From JBBITW01 sp037440525 (lineage in GTDB: Bacteria > Desulfobacterota > BSN033 > UBA1163): 31,834 nucleotides of DNA. Under the pieces are notes generated by a model. That model had not been told where the DNA came from. It searched no databases and was given only the letters and a program-made list of their open reading frames with translations. Location: NCBI GenBank assembly GCA_037440525.1, contig JBBITW010000016.1, positions 1 to 31,834 on the forward strand. Direction: 5' to 3'. Position numbers and translations under genes: made by a program. Shown here one piece after another: positions 14,853 through 22,950 of the stretch; within the stretch, counting starts at the first letter, position 1, and each line of letters begins with the position of its first letter.

Positions 14853-15077
14853 TCAAAATGACAGTGTTTTAAAGGGATCATGATCTTTCGGATAAATATA
14901 ACGTCCCATCTCATCACGTTCAAATTGTATCCGCTCCCTTAGCCTTCCCCATGCAATCAAAACATCCCTGTAGGGTGTTTTGCGAAAATTCTTAAGGATA
15001 TCATAAAAATAGATTGGCCCTTTTTTGCTCATTGAAATAATCTCTTCAATTATATTTTCTATGTTTGAACTGCTCAA
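14853..15077 (-). CDS. Small conserved-looking protein of unknown function, UbiD-adjacent
   Basis: This 74-residue protein does not belong to a family I recognise. The pattern is helix (NIENIIEEIISMSKKG), helix (YFYDILKNF), helix (PYRDVLIAWGRLRERI), then a possible beta hairpin (QFERDEMGRYIYP). That resembles a small winged helix. It starts with TTG, supported by AAAGGAG nine bases upstream. It has no cysteine cluster, so it is not the zinc-binding VdcD/ShdD subunit of phenolic acid decarboxylases. It sits 17 bases after the UbiD stop and 24 before the M28 gene, so it is cotranscribed. It may be a UbiD partner or a dedicated regulator; both are guesses. Confidence 0.7.
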   Translation of the reverse strand: MSSSNIENIIEEIISMSKKGPIYFYDILKNFRKTPYRDVLIAWGRLRERIQFERDEMGRYIYPKDHDPFKTLSF

Positions 15078-15094
15078 GGTTTTTTTCTCCTTTC

Positions 15095-16438
15095 TTAAAG
15101 GTAATCCTCAAGCTTTACTTCGCTCGCGAAACTGTATTTCATACGTTCGTATCTTGAGCGAGGAACCCCTTCCGGGATGGTTGCATCGATTCCCAATTTT
15201 GCTGTGGTGGGCAAGGCATCCTTTGGAAGTGTCCATGCCTTGAGGCTTGGATCGATATGCTTTCCCCTTGCCCCTGAAATGATGATCACATCTTGATCTG
15301 CCTGAACCCTGAGTGCAAGTGCCCAATCTACTTCCATGGGATCATATATATTTATATCATCATCTGTAACTATGGCCAATTTGACCTCTGCCAGTGAAAG
15401 GAGTGCGAGAAGCGCATTCTTCCCCTCACCAGGTCGTTTTCTTATAGAGGCTATAATCTCCCAGTAACAGCAACTCCCAGGTGTTGCATAAACATCTACT
15501 GGTTCAACACTTGCTTCCCGAAGGGCCCGCAGTGCAGCTGCCTCAGTAACAGGACCTGCAAGCCAATCATTCTCCCATGGCATGTGAAGTGCATAAAAGA
15601 TTGCATCTCTCCTGTGTGTAATTGCATTAATCTTTACGATGGGATTCCATTTCAGATCACCCTGAAGGTGGCTGAAATCTCCAAATCTTCCTTCATCATA
15701 GATCCATCCAACAGGCAGGATTTCACACTCGAGGACAATCTCCGAATCCGCTGGAACGAGGAGGTCGTTCGTTATACACTTAACCATCCTAAGAGGCTCA
15801 CCATGAAGCCCTCCTGCAATTGCAAATTCATTCATATCCATTGGGGCCTTATAACTTGCGGCAAGCATCTCAAATGGATGGTTACCTATTGCGACTGCCA
15901 TTGGTAATGGCCTTTTTTGATCCATTGCCCTCTGATAATAGAAACGCATATCAGAAGGAGAGACAAGATCAATACTGGTTTCGTTTCTTTTTCTAAACAT
16001 CATTCTATACATACCAGCATTGAGACCATATTCTGGATCGAAGGAGGAGGCGATACCTCCTGAGATATAAGGGCCTCCATCCTTTTCACTAAATAAGGGG
16101 ATAGGGAAGATGGTTAAATCAACCTCTTCTCCTTCATAGATAACCTCCTGAACCGGTGCCTTTTTCACTACAACAGGATCAATGGGGTGATCAATGGCCT
16201 CCTGAAATTTCTTTCCGAGCTCCCTCTCTGAAACCTTCATACCAATGGCAACCCTCTTTCGAGTGTTAAGAAGTCCACTTACAAGAGGGAAATTAAAACC
16301 CTCTACCTTTTCAAAATAGAGGGCCTTATCCGATTGTCCAACGAGGGCCGAAATATAACGGCAATCTACCTCCTTCTCGATTCTCAGAAGTTCACCTTCA
16401 TCTTCGAGCCTCTTTATAAATCCCCTCATATCCTCCAT
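15095..16438 (-). CDS. UbiD-family (de)carboxylase
   Basis: About 447 residues. UbiD enzymes use prenylated FMN for reversible decarboxylation of aromatic or alpha,beta-unsaturated acids. Family blocks seen are MRGFIKRLEDEGELLRI at the N-terminus, NAGMYRMMF (cofactor region), MAVAIGNHPFEMLAA, ECEILPVGWIYDEGRFGDF (corresponding to the conserved E-G-x-F-G-E/D segment near the active site) and VTDDDINIYDP. A longer frame to 16573 would overlap dctM. The ATG at 16438 has GGAGGA six bases upstream and is the real start. The prenyltransferase UbiX, needed for the cofactor, is not in the window. Substrate unknown; the neighbouring TRAP transporter may import it. Confidence 0.88.
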   Translation of the reverse strand: MEDMRGFIKRLEDEGELLRIEKEVDCRYISALVGQSDKALYFEKVEGFNFPLVSGLLNTRKRVAIGMKVSERELGKKFQEAIDHPIDPVVVKKAPVQEVIYEGEEVDLTIFPIPLFSEKDGGPYISGGIASSFDPEYGLNAGMYRMMFRKRNETSIDLVSPSDMRFYYQRAMDQKRPLPMAVAIGNHPFEMLAASYKAPMDMNEFAIAGGLHGEPLRMVKCITNDLLVPADSEIVLECEILPVGWIYDEGRFGDFSHLQGDLKWNPIVKINAITHRRDAIFYALHMPWENDWLAGPVTEAAALRALREASVEPVDVYATPGSCCYWEIIASIRKRPGEGKNALLALLSLAEVKLAIVTDDDINIYDPMEVDWALALRVQADQDVIIISGARGKHIDPSLKAWTLPKDALPTTAKLGIDATIPEGVPRSRYERMKYSFASEVKLEDYL

Positions 16439-16479
16439 GAGAAATCCTCCAAAAATCTTCTCTATGACTTTAATTCCAA

Positions 16480-17769
16480 TTAATAGATGAGGTTTGGTAA
16501 CCACATCGATATAGATGGTATATATGTAATAAGCAAAAGTGCGATTAAACTGGCAAAGAAGAAGCCAACACATCCTAAAAGAAGTTTTTCTATCGGCAAC
16601 CTTGTCACCTCAGATGCGACAAAAAGATTAAGCCCGAATGGTGGGGTAAACATCCCTATTGCCATATTGGCCGTAAGTATTACACCAAAATGGACAGGAT
16701 CTATTCCATACTTCTTGGCAAGGGGACAGAGTAGTGGTGCTACGATGACAACTGCTGGTGCCCCATCTATAAAACAACCAAGAATGAGGATGAAGATGTT
16801 TACCCAGATTAAAAAGACAAAGGGGGATTTAGAAACATTGAGGATTGTTTCGCTTAGCAACTGGGGGACCTGAAGCACTGTCAATGCCCATCCCAATATG
16901 GTAGCTGATGCGCATAGAAGCATAAGCTCTGCACTTGTTAGAGCCGCATCATAACAGGCCCTCAAGAAACCTTTAATATCCACTTCACGATAGATGAAGA
17001 AGCCCACAAATATAGCATAGACAACTGAGACCCCTGCAGCCTCTGTGGGTGTAAATATTCCAAAATAGATTCCTCCAAGGATCAAAATGGGAACTCCCAG
17101 TGCCCATGCTGTTCCTTTAGTGTTTTTAAGGACCCGTTTGAAGGAGAAAGAACCTTCGTGTGGTAGCTTCTTTATCCTCGCATAGATCCATGCATAAAGG
17201 AGTGTGGCAAGTCCATAGATGACTCCTGAGCCAATGCCAGCAATAAACAACTTTCCAACCGATGTTCCTGTGACACTCCCGTAAACAATGAATGTAATGC
17301 TTGGTGGAATAAGAATGGCTACTGCTCCGTTTGTTGTGATTAAACCTGCTGAAAAATCACGTGGGTATCCTCTTTCAATCAAAGAAGGGTATACCAACTT
17401 CCCAATTGCAGCAACGGTCGCCGGGCTCGAACCGCAAAGGGCACCAAAGAACATTGTAGCAATCTGTGCAGAGATGGCCAATCCTCCTCGGAAACTTCCC
17501 ACTATACCGAGGGCCCAGTCGATTAACCTCTTTGAAATACCACCGGAGACCATTATATTTGCAGCGAGAATAAAAAATGGCATGGACATCAAAGAGAATT
17601 TATCCATGCCACTAAACATCTGCTGGGCAAAGACTACCACAGGAATTTTACCAAAGAATACAATGACAAAGGCAGCAGGAAGCGAAAGTGCAATAACAAT
17701 GGGGATCCTCCCGGCAAGGAAAAGACAGGTAAGGCCGAGGATCATTGTAATGTATGTCTTCTCTAACAA
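16480..17769 (-). CDS. dctM: TRAP transporter large permease DctM
   Basis: The protein has 429 residues with about 12 hydrophobic membrane segments. Family landmarks are SMPFFILAANIMVSGG, ATMFFGALCGSSPATVAAIG, NGAVAILIPPSITFIVYG, GIFTPTEAAGVSVVYA and GMFTPPFGLNLFVA. It is the sodium-coupled transport subunit working with DctP and DctQ. The start is TTG, supported by AGGGG eight bases upstream; the next ATG (residue 9) has poorer spacing. It lies 27 bases after dctQ. Confidence 0.92.
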   Translation of the reverse strand: MLEKTYITMILGLTCLFLAGRIPIVIALSLPAAFVIVFFGKIPVVVFAQQMFSGMDKFSLMSMPFFILAANIMVSGGISKRLIDWALGIVGSFRGGLAISAQIATMFFGALCGSSPATVAAIGKLVYPSLIERGYPRDFSAGLITTNGAVAILIPPSITFIVYGSVTGTSVGKLFIAGIGSGVIYGLATLLYAWIYARIKKLPHEGSFSFKRVLKNTKGTAWALGVPILILGGIYFGIFTPTEAAGVSVVYAIFVGFFIYREVDIKGFLRACYDAALTSAELMLLCASATILGWALTVLQVPQLLSETILNVSKSPFVFLIWVNIFILILGCFIDGAPAVVIVAPLLCPLAKKYGIDPVHFGVILTANMAIGMFTPPFGLNLFVASEVTRLPIEKLLLGCVGFFFASLIALLLITYIPSISMWLPNLIY

Positions 17770-17796
17770 TTTCTAAACCCCTGATCTTGGCTATCT

Positions 17797-18345
17797 CTAT
17801 GCCCAATATCTTTTTTCGTCTCCAACCCCTTCGATGAGAGTGGTCAAATAACGAAGGGCTGAAATAAAACATGCTATGGGAAGCAATCCATAGACAATGC
17901 CCATAGGGATTTCGAGACCTGCACTGATCTGCCCCTGCTGAAAAACATTTATTGTTAATAAAAGACTTGAAACGAAGAGAAGGGAACTGAAGAAAAGGTT
18001 GATGGTATGACCTGCTCGATTAATCCATCTCCTTAGATTTCTCCGATTACCGAAGACCTTTTCTACAAAAAAATCTACGGCAATAAGACCCTTTTTACGT
18101 ACAAAAATAGAAAATCCAATGAAACTGATCCAGATCATGATATACCTGATCATCTCTTCAGCCCAACCAAAACCTGTAAAAAATATATATCGAGCTATCA
18201 CATTTATAAATGTGATAGCGACCGTCAAGATGATCCCGGTAATAACTGCCCCATCTTCAATCCTTATCAAGACATTAGTAAATCTCCTGTTATCTTCGCT
18301 ATGAATTCGGGGTGTTGGAGAATTATAAGGGGTAAAATTTTTCAT
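17797..18345 (-). CDS. dctQ: TRAP transporter small permease DctQ
   Basis: The protein has 182 residues with four hydrophobic segments. The typical DctQ centre is ARYIFFTGFGWAEEMIRYIMIWISFIG, with the conserved W-x-E-E motif, followed by RKKGLIAVDFF. It associates with DctM in the inner membrane. Its order after dctP and before dctM is the standard dctPQM arrangement. Confidence 0.9.
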   Translation of the reverse strand: MKNFTPYNSPTPRIHSEDNRRFTNVLIRIEDGAVITGIILTVAITFINVIARYIFFTGFGWAEEMIRYIMIWISFIGFSIFVRKKGLIAVDFFVEKVFGNRRNLRRWINRAGHTINLFFSSLLFVSSLLLTINVFQQGQISAGLEIPMGIVYGLLPIACFISALRYLTTLIEGVGDEKRYWA

Positions 18346-18393
18346 CTTCCCTCTTTTTAAGAATGGAAGGGCATGGTTTGCCCTTCCAAATTT

Positions 18394-19383
18394 CTATTTT
18401 GTCTTTTTGATCTCTGAAACAACCTTATCAAAAAATTCCTTTCCCAATTTTGGAGCAAACTCAGCATAGACAGGTTTTGATGCCTCACGGAACCTATTTA
18501 CCTCTTCGGGTTTTAGATCGATCACCTTCATCCCATGACTTTCAACAGTCTTTCGGTAGGCCTTCTCCTCTTCATTGAGTAATTCAAACTCCTTATTTGC
18601 AGCCTCTGCTTCTGCCTTTATAATGATCTCCTGTATATCTTTTGGCAAGGAATCGAACCAGCGTTTATTTCCTATAATTCCATATGCAATATATCCGTGG
18701 TTGGTGATACTGCAAAATTTTTGAACCTCCCAGAATTTTAACATCGTTATGGTCTGAAGGGGATTTTCCTGACCATCTATCACCTTTTGTTGAAGTGCAT
18801 TGTATAGCTCTGCAAAATCCATTGGGATTGCACTTGCTCCCCAGGCCTTGAATTGAGCCTGAAGGAGTGGGTTTGGCATTACCCTGAATTTCAACCCTTT
18901 GAGATCATCTATAGAGTTTATTGGTTTATTGGCAGTGAGTTGTTTGAAACCCGCCCCCCAAAAACTGAACCCCTTCATACCCCTCTTCTCGAGGCTGGCC
19001 ATCAATTCTTTACCGAGTGGACCATTTAATACCGTCCTCAGGACCTTCTCATTTGGCCAGAGGAATGGAACATCTCCAATGCCAAATGCCGGAGAGAAAT
19101 TGCCAAGAATGGAGGTTGGTTGCTGACTCATCTCTATGGTTCCTTGTTGAACACCTTCTGTTGCCTCCCTCATCCCTCCAAGCTGTGATGCTGGATAGAT
19201 CTGAACCTCCACTCGTCCTCCACTTCTCTCCTCAACGAGCTTCTTAAAATATTCAGCTCCTTTGTGCTGAGGAACACCAATCTGCTGGTTATGGGCAAAT
19301 TTGATAACAATCTTGGCCTCTGCCAAACTCAGCCCTAAGATGAATAAGAAAATCAAAAGACTTAAAAATAGTAATTTCTTCAT
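18394..19383 (-). CDS. dctP: TRAP transporter periplasmic binding protein DctP
   Basis: About 329 residues. The signal peptide is MKKLLFLSLLIFLFILGLSL, with cleavage probably after AEA. The mature protein has the DctP pattern IKFAHNQQIGVPQHKGAEYFKK read in parts, ASQLGGMREATEGVQ, LKGLKFRVMPNPLLQAQFKA (Arg that binds the substrate carboxylate) and VIDGQENPLQTI. It captures an organic acid for DctQM. The ATG at 19383 has AGGAGG eight bases upstream; the ATG at 19389 lies too close to it. The ligand is unknown, but the arginine suggests a carboxylate. Confidence 0.9.
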   Translation of the reverse strand: MKKLLFLSLLIFLFILGLSLAEAKIVIKFAHNQQIGVPQHKGAEYFKKLVEERSGGRVEVQIYPASQLGGMREATEGVQQGTIEMSQQPTSILGNFSPAFGIGDVPFLWPNEKVLRTVLNGPLGKELMASLEKRGMKGFSFWGAGFKQLTANKPINSIDDLKGLKFRVMPNPLLQAQFKAWGASAIPMDFAELYNALQQKVIDGQENPLQTITMLKFWEVQKFCSITNHGYIAYGIIGNKRWFDSLPKDIQEIIIKAEAEAANKEFELLNEEEKAYRKTVESHGMKVIDLKPEEVNRFREASKPVYAEFAPKLGKEFFDKVVSEIKKTK

Positions 19384-19444
19384 CTCCATTCCCTCCTTTA
19401 ATTTTCGCTTTGAATGATGATCAATTTTTTCCCTTTAATTATTT

Positions 19445-19774
19445 TTATTCCTTTTCCCTTCTTTCCACAACAAGGTCTTTAATCACCTTAAATTTCCTTA
19501 AGGGCTCAAGGACTATATCCCCTTCCACCGGGGTTGTGCAGGCCAATCTGACCTTTCCATTAACCACCACCTGACATCCCATGCATTTTCCAATCCTACA
19601 AGAGCTATAAAAACCCAGTGTAGGGTCGAGATTTTCTGAGATATAATTAAGGACATTTAAAATGCTACTCTTACCCTCAATAGGAACCCTGTAGGTAACA
19701 AATCTTGGTTTCTTCTCTTCCCAGGGTTTAAACCTCAAAATCTTTACGGCAATTTTTTTAGTCTTCTTATCCAT
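19445..19774 (-). CDS. 2Fe-2S ferredoxin-domain protein, SdhB N-domain-like electron-transfer subunit
   Basis: About 109 residues. The 2Fe-2S cysteines are in CRIGKCMGC and then VRLAC (Cys62, 67, 70, 82 counting from the GTG at 19783), the order found in the N-terminal domain of SdhB/FrdB. The second half of SdhB with its 4Fe-4S and 3Fe-4S clusters is absent, so this is a one-domain version. It overlaps or abuts the flavoprotein stop. Possible starts are GTG 19783, ATG 19780 and ATG 19774; the last has GGAG eight bases upstream. It probably carries electrons to or from the flavoprotein encoded just before it. Confidence 0.82.
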   Translation of the reverse strand: MDKKTKKIAVKILRFKPWEEKKPRFVTYRVPIEGKSSILNVLNYISENLDPTLGFYSSCRIGKCMGCQVVVNGKVRLACTTPVEGDIVLEPLRKFKVIKDLVVERREKE

Positions 19775-19779
19775 ATCCA

Positions 19780-21558
19780 TCACTCCGTTTTTCCATATTT
19801 TAAAATCTTCTTTGGTGGTTCAATCTTTGTGACAACCACTGGTTCGCTTCGAATCTCCATCTGCCCTTCTTTGAGACTTACAATCTGATTCCTTAACCAG
19901 TTTATGTTGTCTGTATCCGGATAGTCACGACGATAAAGGGCACCTCTGCTCTCCTTTCTATTGAGGCTTGTTCGACAAACCATCTCCATAATCGTCAGCA
20001 TATTTTCGAGTTCAAGAACCTGGCACCATTCACGGTTAAAGATCCGCTCCTTTGTCTTAACTTCAACCTGTGGCAGATCCTCCTCTCTCATCCTAATGAA
20101 TTCTGATAGGGCCTTCTCTAATCCTTCTCCATCTCTTATTACACCTGCCTTCTCCCATGCAATCTTATGTAGTCTCTTTCGGAGATCGGATTGTGAGAGT
20201 CCCCCTTTTCGCTCCAATGGATCAAATACCCTCTTCTTTAACCTATCAACCTGTTCCAAGTCAACGGAGACTTCTCCCCTTTCTCTGGCATATTTTGCTG
20301 AAAACCCTCCTGCGCGATGGCCCCATACAATCATCTCCGTAAAGGCATTTCCTGAGAGGCGATTTGCACCGTGAACACCACCTGTAGTCTCCCCTGCGGC
20401 AAATAAACCAGGAAGGCTTGTCTCACACCTCTCATTAATACGAATCCCGCCATTAAAAAAGTGGCTTGCCGGAACCGACTCAACCGCCTCCTTCCTCAAA
20501 TCTGGAAGATAATCCTTCATCTTAAAACCACCATAAAACATATAGAATTCCGGAGGCACCCATTTCTCAAGATTCTTGATGAGATCATCAGGGAGGTGTT
20601 TCAAAGAGACGTATACTCCTCCATGGGGACTACCTCTGCCTGCCAGGATCTCTGTCATCATTGCTACTGAGAGAATATCCCTTGTTGACCACTCATAACG
20701 AACAGGATCCCAGTGGCGCATGAATCGATCGCCATGTTTGTTGAGCATCCATCCTGCGATATAGCCTCCTGTAGAGAGCTGGAAGGGGATATCCACTCCC
20801 ATCACCGCAGGAGGCCATGGAAAGGCCCCTGGCAAAAACATTGGAAATTCCATGTCCAGAAGTTCTGCCCCAGCCCTGAAGGCCATTACCATGCCATCTC
20901 CTGTCAGCTCCTCAGGTGCAGTGGTATAGGGATACATCCTCATGGCACCTCCAGTACATAGAACTACTGCCTTTGCCTCAAACAGTAGAAATTCACCTGT
21001 AGCCCCATTAATACCTACTGCTCCAACCACCTCCCTGTTTTTTGTTAAGAGATCAGTGATCATAGTGTAACAAAAAAGCTCAACATCAGTGGCTAAAACT
21101 GCCCTTCGAAGATGGGGCATCAATTTAGTTCCCGGGATTACCACCCCGCGAGGATATGAATGCCCTGATGCCTGGATGAGGCCATCAATCTTTACTCCAA
21201 GGTTTAAGAGATCCTGCAGACGATCAGGTGCCTCCTCCACATGAATCTCCACAAGCCTTTGATTATTTAAATATTTACCTCCTTTTAGCATATCCTCAAA
21301 AAATATCTCCTTGCTATCACGGGTATCTGCACCAGAGAGACCAAAGCGATCATGGAGACTACGACTGTCCACATCGAGATCAGCATCTCCTGTTACAGTT
21401 GCTCCACTTCGGCCTATATTGCTTCCCTTTGTTACAACTGTAACCTTCACACCTTGCTTGATAGCCTCTAAGGCTGCAGGGGAACCAGCTCCCTCGCTAC
21501 CCACAATCAATACATCTGTCTTTACCACCCTGTCTGCAATCTTTTCTATTTTTGACAT
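19780..21558 (-). CDS. FAD-dependent fumarate reductase/succinate dehydrogenase-like flavoprotein
   Basis: The protein has 592 residues. The FAD-binding N-terminus is VLIVGSEGAGSPAALEA. The FrdA/SdhA family core is present: GDRFM, STRDILS (Arg293, matching the catalytic Arg), SHFFNGG (His366), GLFAAGETTGGVHGANRLSGNAF (Arg400) and the C-terminal ESRGALYRRDYP. Two features differ from true SdhA/FrdA. The covalent-FAD histidine motif (S-H-T) reads RSGAT, so FAD is probably not covalent. The substrate motif QFHPT reads MFLPG, so His242 is Leu. It is therefore likely an oxidoreductase on another organic acid, with the 2Fe-2S protein as partner. A strong AGGAGGG precedes the ATG. It is the first gene of the TRAP/UbiD operon. 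Confidence 0.83.
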   Translation of the reverse strand: MSKIEKIADRVVKTDVLIVGSEGAGSPAALEAIKQGVKVTVVTKGSNIGRSGATVTGDADLDVDSRSLHDRFGLSGADTRDSKEIFFEDMLKGGKYLNNQRLVEIHVEEAPDRLQDLLNLGVKIDGLIQASGHSYPRGVVIPGTKLMPHLRRAVLATDVELFCYTMITDLLTKNREVVGAVGINGATGEFLLFEAKAVVLCTGGAMRMYPYTTAPEELTGDGMVMAFRAGAELLDMEFPMFLPGAFPWPPAVMGVDIPFQLSTGGYIAGWMLNKHGDRFMRHWDPVRYEWSTRDILSVAMMTEILAGRGSPHGGVYVSLKHLPDDLIKNLEKWVPPEFYMFYGGFKMKDYLPDLRKEAVESVPASHFFNGGIRINERCETSLPGLFAAGETTGGVHGANRLSGNAFTEMIVWGHRAGGFSAKYARERGEVSVDLEQVDRLKKRVFDPLERKGGLSQSDLRKRLHKIAWEKAGVIRDGEGLEKALSEFIRMREEDLPQVEVKTKERIFNREWCQVLELENMLTIMEMVCRTSLNRKESRGALYRRDYPDTDNINWLRNQIVSLKEGQMEIRSEPVVVTKIEPPKKILKYGKTE

Positions 21559-21886
21559 CAGGCGCCCTCCTTTTTTAATAGGCTTAGAACTAATTCTTTA
21601 TTATTGGTTGGACTGAAATTCTCTGAAAGGTGAAAATGCAAATCTGATTTTATCTTCATTACCAGGTAGAGTTAATGAGGTCTCTGAAAAAGTGTTTAAA
21701 ATGAGTCTTATTGAGTGGGGAAGTGGAGAGGCATTTGAAGGGTTTGGAACCCTACCTCCCCAGTCAATTCAGAACTTTTTCAGAGCTCTCTGAATTTTTA
21801 AAATTCTTTAATGAATATGCATAATATACATTTTTGCCTTTTTCAATAACTATTTGTTGTTATAATGCCGGTAAATTTCTCATCGG
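21559..21886. other. Intergenic region with one palindromic repeat and no gene
   Basis: This 328-base gap separates the D-2-hydroxyacid dehydrogenase stop from the flavoprotein start; both are on the minus strand. Besides the family A palindrome at 21676-21791 and the flavoprotein ribosome binding site near 21567-21573, I see no gene or convincing promoter. Confidence 0.6.
21676..21791. repeat. Palindromic MITE-like repeat, family A (complete copy)
   Basis: Terminal arms ctctgaaaaagt (21682-21693) and actttttcagag (21774-21785) are perfect 12 bp inverted repeats. Inner blocks gtggggaagt and acctccccag also pair imperfectly, and ggtttggaacc-type symmetry occupies the centre. The window's first 80 bases carry a related copy. 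It has no coding capacity, and its foldback RNA could act as a transcription barrier between the two operons. Confidence 0.7.
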
Positions 21887-22870
21887 CTAACCAAGGGCTT
21901 TAAGAACCTCTTCGTTTACTAAATTGGGAGGCCTCTTTCCATGAAGGGCTTCAACCAAATTTTCTGCGGCCATCATTGCCATCCGAAGTCTTGTCTCCCT
22001 TGATGCACTCGCAATATGTGGCGCCAAGACTACATTATCCATTCCAAGAAGCTCAGGTTCAACTTCTGGTTCCCTCTCATAAACATCCAGACCTGCCCCT
22101 GCAATCCTTCCTTCCTTTAAGGCCCAGACAAGTGCCTTTTCATCCACTACTGGACCACGGGAGGCATTGATCAAGATGGCATTTGGTTTCATCAGTGATA
22201 ATTCCTCCTTTGATATATAATGGGTGGTCTCTGGAAATAGTGGAACATGAAGGGTTATAAAATCTGACCTTGAAAGAAGTGTCTTTTTATCAACAAAACG
22301 GGCTTCGAGCTCCTCTTCAACACAAGATTCTACCCTATTTATATCCGTATATAAGATCTCCATTTCAAAACCCCTGGCCCTTCGTGCAACTCCCCGGCCA
22401 ATCCTTCCCAGGCCACAGATACCAAGAACCTTATGATGGACATCATAACCCAAAAAATCCATAAGCTCCCATCCCTTCCATTTAAGAGAACGAAGATATT
22501 TGTCCGCCTCAACAACCCTTCTCGCCGTAGCAAGTAGTAAAGCCCATGTGAAGTCAGCTGTCGTATCATCCAAAACACCCGGGGTATTCGTTACCATTAC
22601 CCCATAACGTGTGCATGCCTTAACATCTATATTATTATATCCAACAGCAACATTACTTATTACCTTTAGCCCTTTGCATTGTGAAAGGAGCTCTTCATCT
22701 ATTTGATCGGTAAGTCGAATGATAGCGCCCATTTTTCCATTGAGTCGTTCGATTAGCTCCTTACGAGAGAAAGGGATATCAGATTGATTGTCTTCCACAT
22801 CGAAATGCCCTTTAACCAGCAAGAGGGCTTCATCAAATATCTTTCTTGTTATCAAAACCTTTGGTCTCAT
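21887..22870 (-). CDS. D-isomer 2-hydroxyacid dehydrogenase (glyoxylate/hydroxypyruvate reductase-like)
   Basis: About 327 residues. NAD(P)-binding motif: LGICGLGRIGRGVARRA. Catalytic set: Arg in INASRGPVVDEKAL, Glu in GLDVYEREP and His in LAPHIASAS. NPGVLDDTTADF is the usual substrate-side block. It reduces a 2-oxoacid such as glyoxylate or hydroxypyruvate. The ATG at 22870 has GGAGGAG nine bases upstream and gives the family N-terminus; upstream TTG/ATG alternatives (22894, 22888) read through that site. It follows the aminotransferase on the same strand by 80 bases, so the glycine riboswitch probably controls both. Glyoxylate as the shared intermediate is inference. Confidence 0.87.
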   Translation of the reverse strand: MRPKVLITRKIFDEALLLVKGHFDVEDNQSDIPFSRKELIERLNGKMGAIIRLTDQIDEELLSQCKGLKVISNVAVGYNNIDVKACTRYGVMVTNTPGVLDDTTADFTWALLLATARRVVEADKYLRSLKWKGWELMDFLGYDVHHKVLGICGLGRIGRGVARRARGFEMEILYTDINRVESCVEEELEARFVDKKTLLSRSDFITLHVPLFPETTHYISKEELSLMKPNAILINASRGPVVDEKALVWALKEGRIAGAGLDVYEREPEVEPELLGMDNVVLAPHIASASRETRLRMAMMAAENLVEALHGKRPPNLVNEEVLKALG

Positions 22871-22950
22871 ATTGATTTGCTCCTCCATTGACAATAATCT
22901 TTAATTTGGGGTCATTTTGAGCGATAACAAAGCTTTTCTCAATAAATTCC

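Noticed and set aside
16439..16573. Longer UbiD reading with a hydrophobic 45-residue N-terminal extension
   Set aside because: It overlaps the end of dctM, has no ribosome binding site, and the ATG at 16438 has GGAGGA plus the normal family N-terminus.
17288..17776. 162-residue plus-strand ORF opposite dctM
   Set aside because: Antisense shadow of a well supported membrane-protein gene; no ribosome binding site or recognisable domain.
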